Part shown: positions 1 to 8,470 of the stretch, piece after piece
Layout: each line of letters opens with the position of its first letter
How positions within the stretch are numbered: the stretch's first letter is position 1
Source: CAWGXG01 sp963826505
GTDB taxonomy: Bacteria; Chloroflexota; Anaerolineae; Aggregatilineales; Aggregatilineaceae
Assembly: GCA_963826505.1 (NCBI GenBank)
Contig: CAWGXG010000002.1
Span: forward strand, 192,397 to 256,396
Length of the DNA stretch: 64,000 nucleotides
Direction of reading: 5' to 3'
Translations under genes and position numbers: made by a program
The notes under the pieces: generated by a model
Databases searched by the model: none
Told to the model about the DNA's origin: nothing
Seen by the model: only the letters and a program-made list of their open reading frames with translations

Positions 1-391
1 CGCCGATCGTCAGCGATCCCAGCTCTTTGGCGACCTGGGCGATCACTGGCGCGCCACCCGTACCGGTACCGCCGCCCATGCCGCTGGTGATGAACACCAT
101 ATCCGCGCCGCGCAAGACTTCGTACAGCTCGTCGGCGCTTTCTTCGGCGGCTTTACGTCCGACTTCCGGATTGCCACCCGCGCCGAGTCCGCGTGTCAGC
201 TTGTCGCCAATGCGCACGCGCGTTTTGGCTTTGCTGAGAACGAGCGCCTGAGCGTCGGTATTGATGGCAATAAACTCGACGCCTCCCAGACCCTCTTCAA
301 TCATGCGGTTGACCGCGTTTCCGCCACCGCCACCGACACCAACTACTTTGATACTGGCGAAATTCTCTACCAATGGTAATGAGTCCGACAT
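1..391 (-). CDS. ftsZ: Cell division GTPase FtsZ, N-terminal part (runs off left edge)
   Basis: FtsZ is the tubulin-like GTPase that polymerises into the cytokinetic Z ring. About 130 N-terminal residues are present. They show the family order: a VVGVGGGG nucleotide-binding segment near residue 18, AINTDAQAL near 40, GAGGNPEVGRKAAEES near 66, and the tubulin signature GGGTGTG near 105. Two ATGs lie two codons apart, at 397 and 391. I chose 391 because GGAGG ends 8 nt before it, but only 2 nt before the other. It is the last gene seen in the murD-to-ftsZ array and follows ftsA after a 212-nt gap holding its own possible promoter. The C-terminal tail is outside the window. Confidence 0.97.
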   Translation of the reverse strand, partial: MSDSLPLVENFASIKVVGVGGGGGNAVNRMIEEGLGGVEFIAINTDAQALVLSKAKTRVRIGDKLTRGLGAGGNPEVGRKAAEESADELYEVLRGADMVFITSGMGGGTGTGGAPVIAQVAKELGSLTIG

Positions 392-507
392 GAACATACC
401 CTCCTGAAACGATCCTGCTGCGATGCCCCTGGTTGCCCCCGTAGATGGCCTGCTTCCAGGTCGGCGCGATTGTCCCACGTTTCTATGTCGATGAGTTAAT
501 AGTGCTT

Positions 508-537
508 ATTGTACGGCATTTTTCCCACAAGAAAAAT
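508..537 (-). promoter_or_regulatory. Possible ftsZ promoter with overlapping inverted repeat
   Basis: Reading the minus strand, a TACAAT -10-like hexamer lies at 513-508. Just upstream is a perfect 7-bp inverted repeat, ATTTTTC at 518-524 and GAAAAAT at 531-537 on the plus strand, separated by 6 nt. The repeat fills the -35/-10 spacer, so it could be an operator or a hairpin in a longer ftsA-ftsZ transcript. No good -35 hexamer is visible. Confidence 0.3.
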
Positions 538-603
538 CACCCGAACTGTTTCCCGTTGTACTAAACGACTAAACGCCGTTATCCCAACAGATGTGGGATA
601 ACT

Positions 604-1867
604 TTACTCGTCCTCTTCATCACTGGGCAGCAGCCGTCCCAGCATGCCTTTGAAGAGGCCGCGCATATGGCCGCGCTGGCCGCGATCGTTGGACTGCTGG
701 CGAATCAAACTGCGTCGTTCATCTTCAAGATCCATGATAAGACCCAGTTTTAGCAATCCTACGCTGGTACTGTATGCCGGATTTTTGAGCGCTTCACCCA
801 GGTCGCCGCTGATGTTTTCCGGCTTGGCCACGCGCACCGGCAGCTTGAGCATATCCTGCGCGACGGTCCTCAAGCCGGGCAGCGAGCTGCTGCCGCCGGT
901 CACCACGATCCCAGCCTTGAGCAGTCCATCGTAGCCGCTGCGCTTGGCTTCTTTGAGGATCAGCTCGAAGATTTCCGCCACGCGGCTGTGCACGATGTGC
1001 GCCAGATCGGCCCGCTGGACCTTGCTGGGCAGGTCCTCGCCGAACGGCTGCACCGGGAACACCTCCAGCGCGCTGATGGCTTTGGGATCGGCGTGGCCGT
1101 GTTGCAGCTTGACGGCTTCGGCCAGATCGGTGGGCAGATGCAGCCCGTAGCCAATGTCGTTGGTAATGTGCTGGCCGCCGACGGCTAATGACAGCCGTGT
1201 GCCAGACGGCCCCATCGATGAACATCGCCAGATCGGTCGTGCCGCCGCCGATGTCCACCACCATCACGCCCGCTTCGCGTTCTTCCGCCGTCAGGACCGT
1301 GTCGCCCGACGCCAGCGGGTTGAGGATGAAGCGATCCACGAATACGCCCGCGTTCTCGATGCAGCGTTCCAGATTCTTCACGCTTTGCGAGGCCGCGGTG
1401 ATGATGTGCGCCTCAACTTCGAGCCGAAAACCGAGCATGCCCAGCGGGCTGCGCAGCCCGGTTTGCCCATCCAGATTATAGTTGCGCGGGATGACGTGCA
1501 GCACTTCACGCCCGTGCGGCAGCGTAATCGCCCGCGCCGCGTCCATCGCGCGCTCAAGGTCACCCAGCTGGACGCCGCGCGAATTAGAAATGCCCACCGC
1601 GCCCTTGCTGTTGATCGACTCGATATGTCCGCCCGCCAGCGAGACGAACGCGCGCCCGATCTCGTAACCGCTGCTCTTTTCCGCCTTGTGCACCGACGCC
1701 AGAATCGACGCGCTGAGCGCATTTACGTCGGTGACCTGTCCCTTCTTCATGCCCTGGGACGGCTCGATGCCCAGGCCGATCACATAGACGTCAGCATCGC
1801 GGACTTCACCCACGATCGTACACACTTTGGTGGTGCCGATGTCAATTCCTACAACCAGTTCGCCCAT
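604..1867 (-). CDS. ftsA: Cell division protein FtsA (one frameshift)
   Basis: FtsA is the actin-like ATPase that tethers FtsZ to the membrane and recruits the divisome. The first reading frame starts MGELVVGIDIGTTKVCTIVGE (phosphate-1 loop) and contains VVDIGGGTTDLAMF (phosphate-2) near residue 205. It loses homology after HTAVIS at about position 1187. The matching continuation, VGGQHITNDIGYGL, then GIVVTGGSSSLPGL and a basic-then-acidic C-terminal tail, is in another frame ending at 604. One surplus base in the stretch ATTAGCCGTCGG would explain the break. With that corrected the protein is about 420 residues, normal for FtsA. A single indel in an essential gene with both halves conserved is more likely a sequence error than decay. 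Confidence 0.9.
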
Positions 1868-2001
1868 GATCCGTACTGCTTGTCGTTAGAGTCCGGTGAT
1901 CCGCGTCTGGCCCAGGGATGGCCCCACGACCTGCCCTGTGCAAATCACCGGCGCAACTCTGCGCAAATCCTGTGACATACTCAAAAAAACTACTTACACC
2001 G

Positions 2002-3012
2002 CTAGCTGTTGTTGTTGCGCCACAGCACCGTGTAATACGGGCGGTCCGGGTCCGTCATGATAATTTCGCCCGGTTGCACTGCCGGATAGATCATTGCGAC
2101 CAGCCGGTTATACACCAGCAGCTTGGTATCGATGTCTTCGCCCGTGCCGAACCATACCGTCCAGCCGCGCCCATCGTGATAACCCAGACCCTTGAGCGAA
2201 TCATACAGCAGCACATCGATCGCCGGATAGCGGTTGCGCAGTTGCAGCGCGCCGTCGATGATATTCTGCGGGATGCGGTCGCCTACGCCGATTGGCTCAG
2301 CGGCATTGGGCACTACAATCCGCAGCAGATCGGACCGGTCTTCGCGCTGTTTCATGACGATGCCGTTGACATCCACCCACACGCGGATTTGCTGTTCCCA
2401 CGTCAGGGCGGGCTCGCGCTCGACGACCAGAATCTGCACGATGTCGGGCGGCCAACCGACCAGGACGGTTGCATCGGCGATGTTGGGCACGGTCTTAAGC
2501 CGCGCTTCCACGTCTGAAGGATCGATCCAAAAGACGTGCCGCTGTGCGATGTTGGCGTCGCGGAAGATTTCCTCGCGCGACAGGTATTTTTCGCCACCAA
2601 CTGCGACTGATGATACAAAAAACGCGGGCGATGTCAGGAACAGGTAGAGCAATGCCGACAGCCCGATCACCATCAACGCCGATACGGCGCGCCAGCTTAA
2701 AATCTGCCACACGCTCACCCGCCTACGCCTGCGGCGCCGGGGCGGGGCAGCGGGCCGGACTTGCGTTTGACTGCTGCGCCGCGTGCGCCGTGTGCCGCGG
2801 TCGGCTCCGGATGAAATACCACGACCGGCACGGCGCGGAATAGGCGCCGCTGATGATGCGGTCGCCCGGACTTGAGAACGCGGCTTCATACGGCGCAGGT
2901 GGCCGTCCTCGCGCTCTGGCAGTTCGGCGGTCCCCGCCGGGCGAACATGGCCCCGGTCCTCGCTTAGGCGGGGACGTGCGGACCTTGATTGGGTCCTGTC
3001 ATTCGAGCGCAT
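2002..3012 (-). CDS. ftsQ: Divisome protein FtsQ/DivIB
   Basis: FtsQ/DivIB is a single-pass membrane protein linking early and late division proteins. This 336-residue form has a long, very basic cytoplasmic N-terminus with an RRRRRRR run, one membrane segment (about residues 107-128), then a POTRA-like region beginning VAVGGEKYLSREEIFRDANI. The FtsQ-type beta domain follows (PDIVQILVVEREPALTWE, VWVDVNGIVMKQ). I use ATG 3012 (MRSNDRT). A GTG at 3111 would extend the frame, but it overlaps promoter-like sequence. The ribosome-binding site is weak either way. It sits between murB and ftsA, the usual dcw position. Confidence 0.9.
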   Translation of the reverse strand: MRSNDRTQSRSARPRLSEDRGHVRPAGTAELPEREDGHLRRMKPRSQVRATASSAAPIPRRAGRGISSGADRGTRRTRRSSQTQVRPAAPPRRRRRRRVSVWQILSWRAVSALMVIGLSALLYLFLTSPAFFVSSVAVGGEKYLSREEIFRDANIAQRHVFWIDPSDVEARLKTVPNIADATVLVGWPPDIVQILVVEREPALTWEQQIRVWVDVNGIVMKQREDRSDLLRIVVPNAAEPIGVGDRIPQNIIDGALQLRNRYPAIDVLLYDSLKGLGYHDGRGWTVWFGTGEDIDTKLLVYNRLVAMIYPAVQPGEIIMTDPDRPYYTVLWRNNNS

Positions 3013-3079
3013 CGATTGTTCACGCAAATCTTGGTTGGCGGTCGATAGTGGCGGAAACCGGTTGCTCCCTAGCCCACGT

Positions 3080-3130
3080 ATTGTACTGATTGGTGCTTGT
3101 ATTTCCCACACACAATCCCACTATATTCCA
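3080..3130 (-). promoter_or_regulatory. Possible ftsQ promoter with TGGGA repeats
   Basis: On the minus strand, TTGGA (3130-3126), TGGGA (3120-3116) and TGGGA (3108-3104) are spaced 10 and 12 nt apart. A TACAAT -10-like hexamer follows at 3085-3080. Tandem TGGGA/GTGGGA boxes are the known recognition pattern of the dcw regulator MraZ in other bacteria. No mraZ gene is in this window, so the assignment is tentative. Confidence 0.3.
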
Positions 3131-3385
3131 ACATGCCATAAAAGTCCAATGCACATCGGTACTCTTGAGGCTAGGAGAAATATGGAAAATTTGTGAATTT
3201 TGTGAATTTGAGGAGTGGCCGCCTGCCCGCCAGCGGCCGGTTGCGGGTGAGCTGGGACAGGTTCCGACAGAAAATCGGCCACAACCCGGTGCGTTCGCCC
3301 GCGTTGAGCGTAGTGTCGATGTCAGGCACGTGGAGTAACCGAACGGGGCGGCGGATTTGACGATGTCCAGCGGTTTTCCGGCCAC

Positions 3386-4309
3386 CTAAACCTGATCCCA
3401 CTCGCCGATCAGCTCGATCTCCAGTTCCAGCGCAACGCCGAATTTTTCCTGCACAGCGTCACGCGCCAGCAGGATCAACTGGCGGTAATCTTGCGCGGTC
3501 CCCTCGCCGCTGTTCACGATGAAATTGGCATGTACCGGCGAGATCATCACGCCGCCGATGACCGTCCCCTTGAGTCCGGCGGCTTCGATCAGGCGGCCCG
3601 CGTAATCGCCGGGCGGATTCTTAAAAATGCTGCCGAGTGACGCGCCGGGCGGCTGAGTGCGCTTACGGTGCGCGACGAACTCGTCCGCCGTGGCGTTGAG
3701 CGCGTCGGGATCGTGATCCGGCTCAAGGACCAGTGTCGCGGCCAGTACTACGTACTGCCCCCGGATACCTTTCAGGACGGACGCACGGTAATCGTAATGC
3801 ATCTGAGCGGCGCCCCACAGCTCGACGTGGGACCGGTCTTGCAGGCTGAAAATCTCGATCCAGCGCACAGAGGCGGCCATGTCGCTGCCGTGTGCGCCCG
3901 CGTTATTGATCACCGCCCCGCCGACCGTGCCCGGCACATTGACCGCCCATTCCAGCCCGGCCAGCCCTTGATTCATGCAGCGCCGGGCCAACGTTGCCAG
4001 GCTGGCTCCGCTCTCCGCGACGACACGCCCCTGATCTTCAAAGCGCGTGGATTTGGTATGGTTGACGATCACGACTCCGCGATAGCCCGCGTCCGCGATC
4101 AGAATATTGGCCCCGCTGCCGATCACCAGCCACGGAATGTCATGTTGGGCGGCCAGGGTGATCGTAGTGGTCAGATCGGTCGTGTTGTTGGCGATGATAA
4201 GCGCATCCGCCGGACCGCCCAGCCGCGCGACCGTATAACGCGCGAGCGCCTCATCGCGTTTCAGGGCAGAGCCGAGTTGTTCCACCAGGGGTTCATATGG
4301 ATCACTCAT
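3386..4309 (-). CDS. murB: UDP-N-acetylenolpyruvoylglucosamine reductase MurB
   Basis: MurB reduces UDP-GlcNAc-enolpyruvate to UDP-MurNAc with NADPH and FAD, in the cytoplasm. The 307-residue protein has the FAD-binding features ARLGGPADAL (about 28), VIGSGANILIADAGYRGVVI (about 62) and NVPGTVGGAVINNAGAHG (about 124). The C-terminal catalytic segment GASLGSIFKNPPGDYAGRLIEAAGLKG is followed by SPVHANFIVN. The start ATG overlaps the murC stop in an ATGA arrangement, which suggests translational coupling. Length and motifs fit the type without the long E. coli insert. Confidence 0.97.
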   Translation of the reverse strand: MSDPYEPLVEQLGSALKRDEALARYTVARLGGPADALIIANNTTDLTTTITLAAQHDIPWLVIGSGANILIADAGYRGVVIVNHTKSTRFEDQGRVVAESGASLATLARRCMNQGLAGLEWAVNVPGTVGGAVINNAGAHGSDMAASVRWIEIFSLQDRSHVELWGAAQMHYDYRASVLKGIRGQYVVLAATLVLEPDHDPDALNATADEFVAHRKRTQPPGASLGSIFKNPPGDYAGRLIEAAGLKGTVIGGVMISPVHANFIVNSGEGTAQDYRQLILLARDAVQEKFGVALELEIELIGEWDQV

Positions 4310-5724
4310 GGCCTATCCTCCTCGCGGGCGCGCAGCCCGGCCAGGATCACGTCGCCGGTACGTGGCAGGTCGCCCGCCGAGAGCAGCACGATCCGGTCAC
4401 CCGGCCGGACTGCCTCGACCAGCGCTGCCGCTGTCGCGCCCAGAGCGCCAGTATAACGCACATCGGGGTGTCCGGCAGATCGGATGCGGTCCGCGATGCC
4501 GGGCGCGTCCAGCCCAGGTGTGATCCGCTCGCGCACCGAGTACACGTCGGTCACCAGGACGTGATCGGCTGCGCCGAAGGCCGTGGCGAAGGTCTCTGCC
4601 AGGGTGCGCAGGCGGCCGTAGGTGTGCGGCTGCCACACCGCCCACACATCGCGCACGCCGGGCAGGGCGCGCTGCGCTTCCAGCGTGACGCGGATCTCGG
4701 TGGGGTGATGCGCATAATCGTTGATCAGGGTGACGCCGTCCGCCGCGCCCAGCAATTCGCTGCGCCGCCCGGTACCCTGGAACACGGCCAGCGCGCTCGC
4801 CGCCGAGGCGAAGGACAGCCCGACACGCTCCACCACGACCAGCGCCGCCAGGGCGTTGAGCACGTTGTGGCGGCCGGGCAGCGCGATCTGGGTCGTGCCG
4901 AGGGCGCGCTCGCCCTGGTACACGGTGAAACGGATGCCGCCGGAGGGGTCTGGCTGCAATGCGTCCGCCCACCAGCCCACCGGATCGTCGCGCAGTACAG
5001 CGCGCCCGATGCTGTACAGCGTCACCGCGCGGCCCGCCGCTCGCTGCGCCACGCCGAGCGCGCGGGCGTGCGGGTCCGCCGCGCAGGCCACTAACAGCCC
5101 ATCCGCCGGGAGTAGATCTGCAAATTGGGCGAAGGCGGCGAGTACGTCGTCCAGCGTCGGGTAGATGTCCGGGTGATCGTGCTCAATGTTGGTGATCACG
5201 CCGATCTGCGGGCGCAGGCCGAGAAACATCCGGTCGTACTCATCCGCTTCGATCACGAAATGCGGCCCTTGACCGGCGGCGGCATTGGTGCCGGTGTTGC
5301 GCAGCACGCCGCCCACAATGTAGGTGGGGTCCTGCTGCGCGGCCAGCAGCAGATGTGTAATCAAGGCAGTGGTGGTGGTCTTGCCATGCGTGCCCGCCAC
5401 CGCGATCCCGATCTGGTCCGCCATCAGCGCGCCGAGGACATCCTGCCGCCGCAGCACGGGCCGGCCCGCCATGCGCGCCGCCGCGATCTCCGGGTTATTG
5501 TCTTTGGCGGCGGAGGTTGCCAGCACAAGATCGGCCCCGCTGACATGATCGGCAGCCTGCCCCTCGAAGAAGACAAGTCCGCGAGCGGTCAGGGCGCGGG
5601 TCAGGTCATTGGCGTGCAGGTCGGAGCCGCTCACGGAAAAGCCGCGCCCCAGCAGAACACGGGCGATCGCCGACATGCCAAATCCGCCCACGCCCACAAT
5701 ATGAATCCGCTGCCCAGGACGCAT
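4306..5724 (-). CDS. murC: UDP-N-acetylmuramate--L-alanine ligase MurC
   Basis: MurC adds L-Ala to UDP-MurNAc using ATP, the first peptide-stem step. Visible are the N-terminal Rossmann segment GVGGFGMSAIARVLLGRGFSVSGSD, the ATP loop GIAVAGTHGKTTTTAL (about residue 105), VIEADEYDRMF, the NIEHDHPDIY segment, and the C-terminal INDYAHHPTEIRVTL motif (about 345). The protein is 472 residues, a usual length. I chose ATG 5724 because GGAGG ends 8 nt upstream; a GTG at 5733 is too close to it. The stop overlaps the murB start by 4 nt. Confidence 0.97.
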   Translation of the reverse strand: MRPGQRIHIVGVGGFGMSAIARVLLGRGFSVSGSDLHANDLTRALTARGLVFFEGQAADHVSGADLVLATSAAKDNNPEIAAARMAGRPVLRRQDVLGALMADQIGIAVAGTHGKTTTTALITHLLLAAQQDPTYIVGGVLRNTGTNAAAGQGPHFVIEADEYDRMFLGLRPQIGVITNIEHDHPDIYPTLDDVLAAFAQFADLLPADGLLVACAADPHARALGVAQRAAGRAVTLYSIGRAVLRDDPVGWWADALQPDPSGGIRFTVYQGERALGTTQIALPGRHNVLNALAALVVVERVGLSFASAASALAVFQGTGRRSELLGAADGVTLINDYAHHPTEIRVTLEAQRALPGVRDVWAVWQPHTYGRLRTLAETFATAFGAADHVLVTDVYSVRERITPGLDAPGIADRIRSAGHPDVRYTGALGATAAALVEAVRPGDRIVLLSAGDLPRTGDVILAGLRAREEDRP

Positions 5725-5840
5725 GATCACCACCCTCCCCGCTGAAGCACTTATGCCGGGTGAAAGTGTAACACTCAGGGGACCAGTCGCGAAAAATCTT
5801 CTATACTGGAAATATCGTCACCTAACACAAGGCCAGCGCG

Positions 5841-6326
5841 ATGCCCAAGAAAGCCACCCAGTCACAGATTGACACGTATCTGCACACTCTGATCACCACG
5901 CCCTCCCGCATCGCCGCTATGACAGAGTGGATGGACGAAGCCGCCCTGCGCGCGCAGCCCGCGCCCGGCGTCTGGTCGGCGCTGGAACACATGGCCCATC
6001 TGCGCGCTTGCGGTGAGGTATGGGGCCACAGCATCTATATGATGATCATGCTCGATGAGCCTGAGCTTCCGTTCATTCACCCGCGGGAGTGGATGAGAAA
6101 AATGGGCTACGCGCGGCTCACCTTTGCCGAAAACTACACCGCTTACGCCGTCGAGCGCAAGAATCTGATCCGCATGGTGTCCGGGCTGTCTTTTGAGGAT
6201 TGGGATCGGACCTGCCGCTTCACGGGCAAAGCGAATACCTTCACCATCTTCGGCGAGGTGCTGCGTATGGCCAACCACGAGATCGATCACTTGCCGCAGA
6301 TCGAGGCGCTGGGCGGGTCCGGCTGA
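5841..6326 (+). CDS. DinB-like four-helix protein
   Basis: This 161-residue protein resembles the DinB/YfiT-type four-helix metal-binding superfamily. WSALEHMAHL (about residue 46) and NHEIDHLPQI near the C-terminus supply the His residues that usually bind metal, and the spacing fits the family. Members include thiol-dependent transferases and damage-induced proteins; the substrate here cannot be told. It is transcribed against the surrounding dcw genes, between murC and the CvpA-like gene, from its own promoter region (TATACT at 5802-5807). Confidence 0.75.
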   Translation: MPKKATQSQIDTYLHTLITTPSRIAAMTEWMDEAALRAQPAPGVWSALEHMAHLRACGEVWGHSIYMMIMLDEPELPFIHPREWMRKMGYARLTFAENYTAYAVERKNLIRMVSGLSFEDWDRTCRFTGKANTFTIFGEVLRMANHEIDHLPQIEALGGSG

Positions 6327-6442
6327 CCAATGGCAACGCGGCACGCAAGGACGTTCGTGTTGGCACTCAACTGGCCTGGCAAACAACCCGGGGAGTCATG
6401 CGATAGTGTGGTCCGGGGTCGGCTCCGTCCACTGACCGTGCG

Positions 6443-6976
6443 CTAGATCACGGCCACGATCACAAAGACGAACAGCGCGATCATCATCAGCGAGAGGATG
6501 CTGCCGTCCCCGCTGAGCATCCAGCTCAGGGGCAGGCCATTGACCCAACTGGCGCTGACCGAGCCGGGCGGTACCGGTGAGATGTACGGGCTGAGTGGGT
6601 ATTCGAGGTTATCCATGTACCACCACAGCGACCCTACCAGCAGGTAGCCGTTCCACGCCCCGACCAGCGCGCCCAGGATGCCGTCCTGGAAGCCTTCGCG
6701 GTTCGAGCGACGCCCGCCCCGGCGCGAGAGCATTTCGGGCGGCGTCTGGTAGGCGAAGAAGCCCATCACCAACAGGATGGCGGCTTGCAGCCAGAACTTG
6801 GACGATTGCTGGCCGCTGGTGAGCGGATCGATCAGGACCGTTTCAAATTGCTTGAGCGTGAACAGGGCCAACACAATGCCCGCCGTCGCGATCAGCTCTT
6901 TCGTCCAGCCACGCATATACCCAATCGTGGCAAACATACCGATCGCAATAACCAGAAAACTCGATAATTGCATCAT
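6443..6976 (-). CDS. CvpA-like small integral membrane protein
   Basis: This 177-residue protein has about four membrane segments: residues 4-20, 28-45, 62-80 and a C-terminal stretch LSLMMIALFVFVIVAVI. A short polar loop with a basic RRGGRRSNREGFQDGILGALVGAWNG section sits between the third and fourth. The loop and topology resemble CvpA/colicin V production proteins, but similarity is too weak for a firm call. It lies between murG and murC in the same direction, so a cell-envelope role is an inference from position. Tandem ATGs start it after an AGGGA ribosome-binding site. Confidence 0.6.
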   Translation of the reverse strand: MMQLSSFLVIAIGMFATIGYMRGWTKELIATAGIVLALFTLKQFETVLIDPLTSGQQSSKFWLQAAILLVMGFFAYQTPPEMLSRRGGRRSNREGFQDGILGALVGAWNGYLLVGSLWWYMDNLEYPLSPYISPVPPGSVSASWVNGLPLSWMLSGDGSILSLMMIALFVFVIVAVI

Positions 6977-7118
6977 TAGCGTCGTTCCCTGCTCCCGATG
7001 GAGGATGACCCCAGAGCGCAGGCGGCCACGATCCCCCGTGTCGCCCCGACACTCGCATTAACGCTAGTATTGTAAGCGATCTGACCATTACAGAAAAGTC
7101 ACGCCCGCCCGCGAGGCA

Positions 7119-7229
7119 AGAACACAATGGACCACGGAGGATCACAGAGAAACAACGAGAGGCACACAGAACCAATTGAAAACCTCAAACGATATTCTTC
7201 TCTATGCTCTCTGTGTTCCGTTCTTGTTT
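7119..7229. repeat. CACAGAG-type dispersed repeat, inverted arms
   Basis: Directly after the murG stop lies a left arm (about 7125-7170: accacggagg, atcacagagaaac, gaggcacacagaac) and an inverted right arm (about 7197-7225: ctctatgctctctgtgttccg). Arms of the same type recur at 11420-11550, 39900-39985, 41820-41865 and 63055-63125. No coding capacity is seen. Confidence 0.6.
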
Positions 7230-8339
7230 CTACGCGCCTCCGGCGGTTTCGGCCAGCAGACGCGCGATATGTTCCGCCCCGTCGCTCACGCTGACGGCGC
7301 GCATGGCTGCGCGCATAGCATCCAACCGCCCCGGGTCGTTCAGCAGGGCGCGAATCGTCGGCAGCAGGTCTTCGCCCAGCCGCTCATCGTCGACGCGCAC
7401 CGCCGCCCCACGACTCACCAGCCAATCCGCGTTGACCTTCTGGTAGCGCCACGCGTAAGGGTAGGGCACCAGGATCGCGGGCAGTTCCAGCGCGGGGAAT
7501 TCCGCCAGCGTGGACGCGCCCGACCGGGCGACCACCAGATCGGCGGCGGCGAACGCCTGCCCGATGTCTGGCAGGAAGGCGTGAATCTGGTAATTCTGGC
7601 GTTGGGCGTCGCTCAGTGCCGCGTGTTGCGCCTGGACCTGTTCCCAATCCAGCCGCCCCGTAATGTGCACGATCTGGAGTCCGTCTTCCAGCAGGGCCGG
7701 GCCAATCTGGCCGAGCGCCGTGTTGATGCTGCGCGATCCGCGGCTGCCGCCGAAGACGAGCAGCGTCTTGCGCGCCGGGTCCAGTCCTAGCGCGGCGATC
7801 CCGGCTTCACGCGTGACGCTTAGAATTTCCGGGCGCAGTGGGTAACCGGTTTCGACGACCTTCTTGCCGGGGTAAAACTGCGCTGTGTCGGCCACCGTCG
7901 CCGCAATGGAGCGTGCGAAATAGCGCCCCAACATGCGCAGCGCCAACCCCGGCTCGATGTCCGGCACATAGATCACGATCGGGCGGCGGATCAGCCAGCA
8001 GGCCGCCGCCACCGGGAACCCGACCCAACCGCCGGTCAGAAACAGCACCTGGGGCCGCCGTCGCAGCGCCAACAGTAAGGATTGCAGGGTGCCGATCGCA
8101 ATGCGCACCAGGCTCAAGATCTGCTGTAGACGCGAGACACCGTGCAGCGGCCCGGCCAGCACTTCGTCGTACCTGTCGAATTTCACATCGGACTGGTCTA
8201 CGAGATCGCGGGCCATGTCGCCGCGCGCGCCCACAAAAGTCATGGTCAGAGTGGGGTACAGCCGCCGCAGTGCGCCCGCGACCGCCAGCGCGGGGTACAC
8301 ACCGCCGCCGGTTCCCCCAGCAGAAATCATGATATGCAC
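7230..8339 (-). CDS. murG: MurG, lipid II-forming GlcNAc transferase
   Basis: MurG transfers GlcNAc from UDP-GlcNAc to lipid I at the inner membrane face. The N-terminal glycine loop reads ISAGGTGGGVYPALAVAGAL, with Val in place of the more common His before the Tyr. The central LFLTGGWVGFPVAAACWL is membrane-associating. The donor-site segments LLVFGGSRGSRSIN and DLVVARSGASTLAEFPALELPAILVPYP are clear. The protein is 369 residues if the GTG at 8339 is used. I prefer this start because AGGAG lies 8 nt upstream. It follows ftsW after a gap holding CAGCGATCAG-type repeats. Confidence 0.96.
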   Translation of the reverse strand: MHIMISAGGTGGGVYPALAVAGALRRLYPTLTMTFVGARGDMARDLVDQSDVKFDRYDEVLAGPLHGVSRLQQILSLVRIAIGTLQSLLLALRRRPQVLFLTGGWVGFPVAAACWLIRRPIVIYVPDIEPGLALRMLGRYFARSIAATVADTAQFYPGKKVVETGYPLRPEILSVTREAGIAALGLDPARKTLLVFGGSRGSRSINTALGQIGPALLEDGLQIVHITGRLDWEQVQAQHAALSDAQRQNYQIHAFLPDIGQAFAAADLVVARSGASTLAEFPALELPAILVPYPYAWRYQKVNADWLVSRGAAVRVDDERLGEDLLPTIRALLNDPGRLDAMRAAMRAVSVSDGAEHIARLLAETAGGA

Positions 8340-8344
8340 GTGTT

Positions 8345-8400
8345 GTTCTCCTGTGAAAAGCGCCAACAGCGATCAGCCGTCAGCGATCAGGTCAAGCGGC
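8345..8400. repeat. CAGCGATCAG-type repeats, murG-ftsW gap
   Basis: Short imperfect repeats of the form (g)cgatcagc, with aacagcgatcagccgtcagcg among them, fill the gap. Similar patches lie at 9795-9885, 11370-11405, 11555-11585, 13528-13560, 38335-38365 and 63130-63160. They contain no gene or clear regulatory signal. Confidence 0.5.
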
Positions 8401-8470
8401 CTCTTCCGGACCATTTTCGGCAGTGGAGCCGGTGCCTGGAGATTCGGTTATCAGGTCGGCGGGGCCGCGC

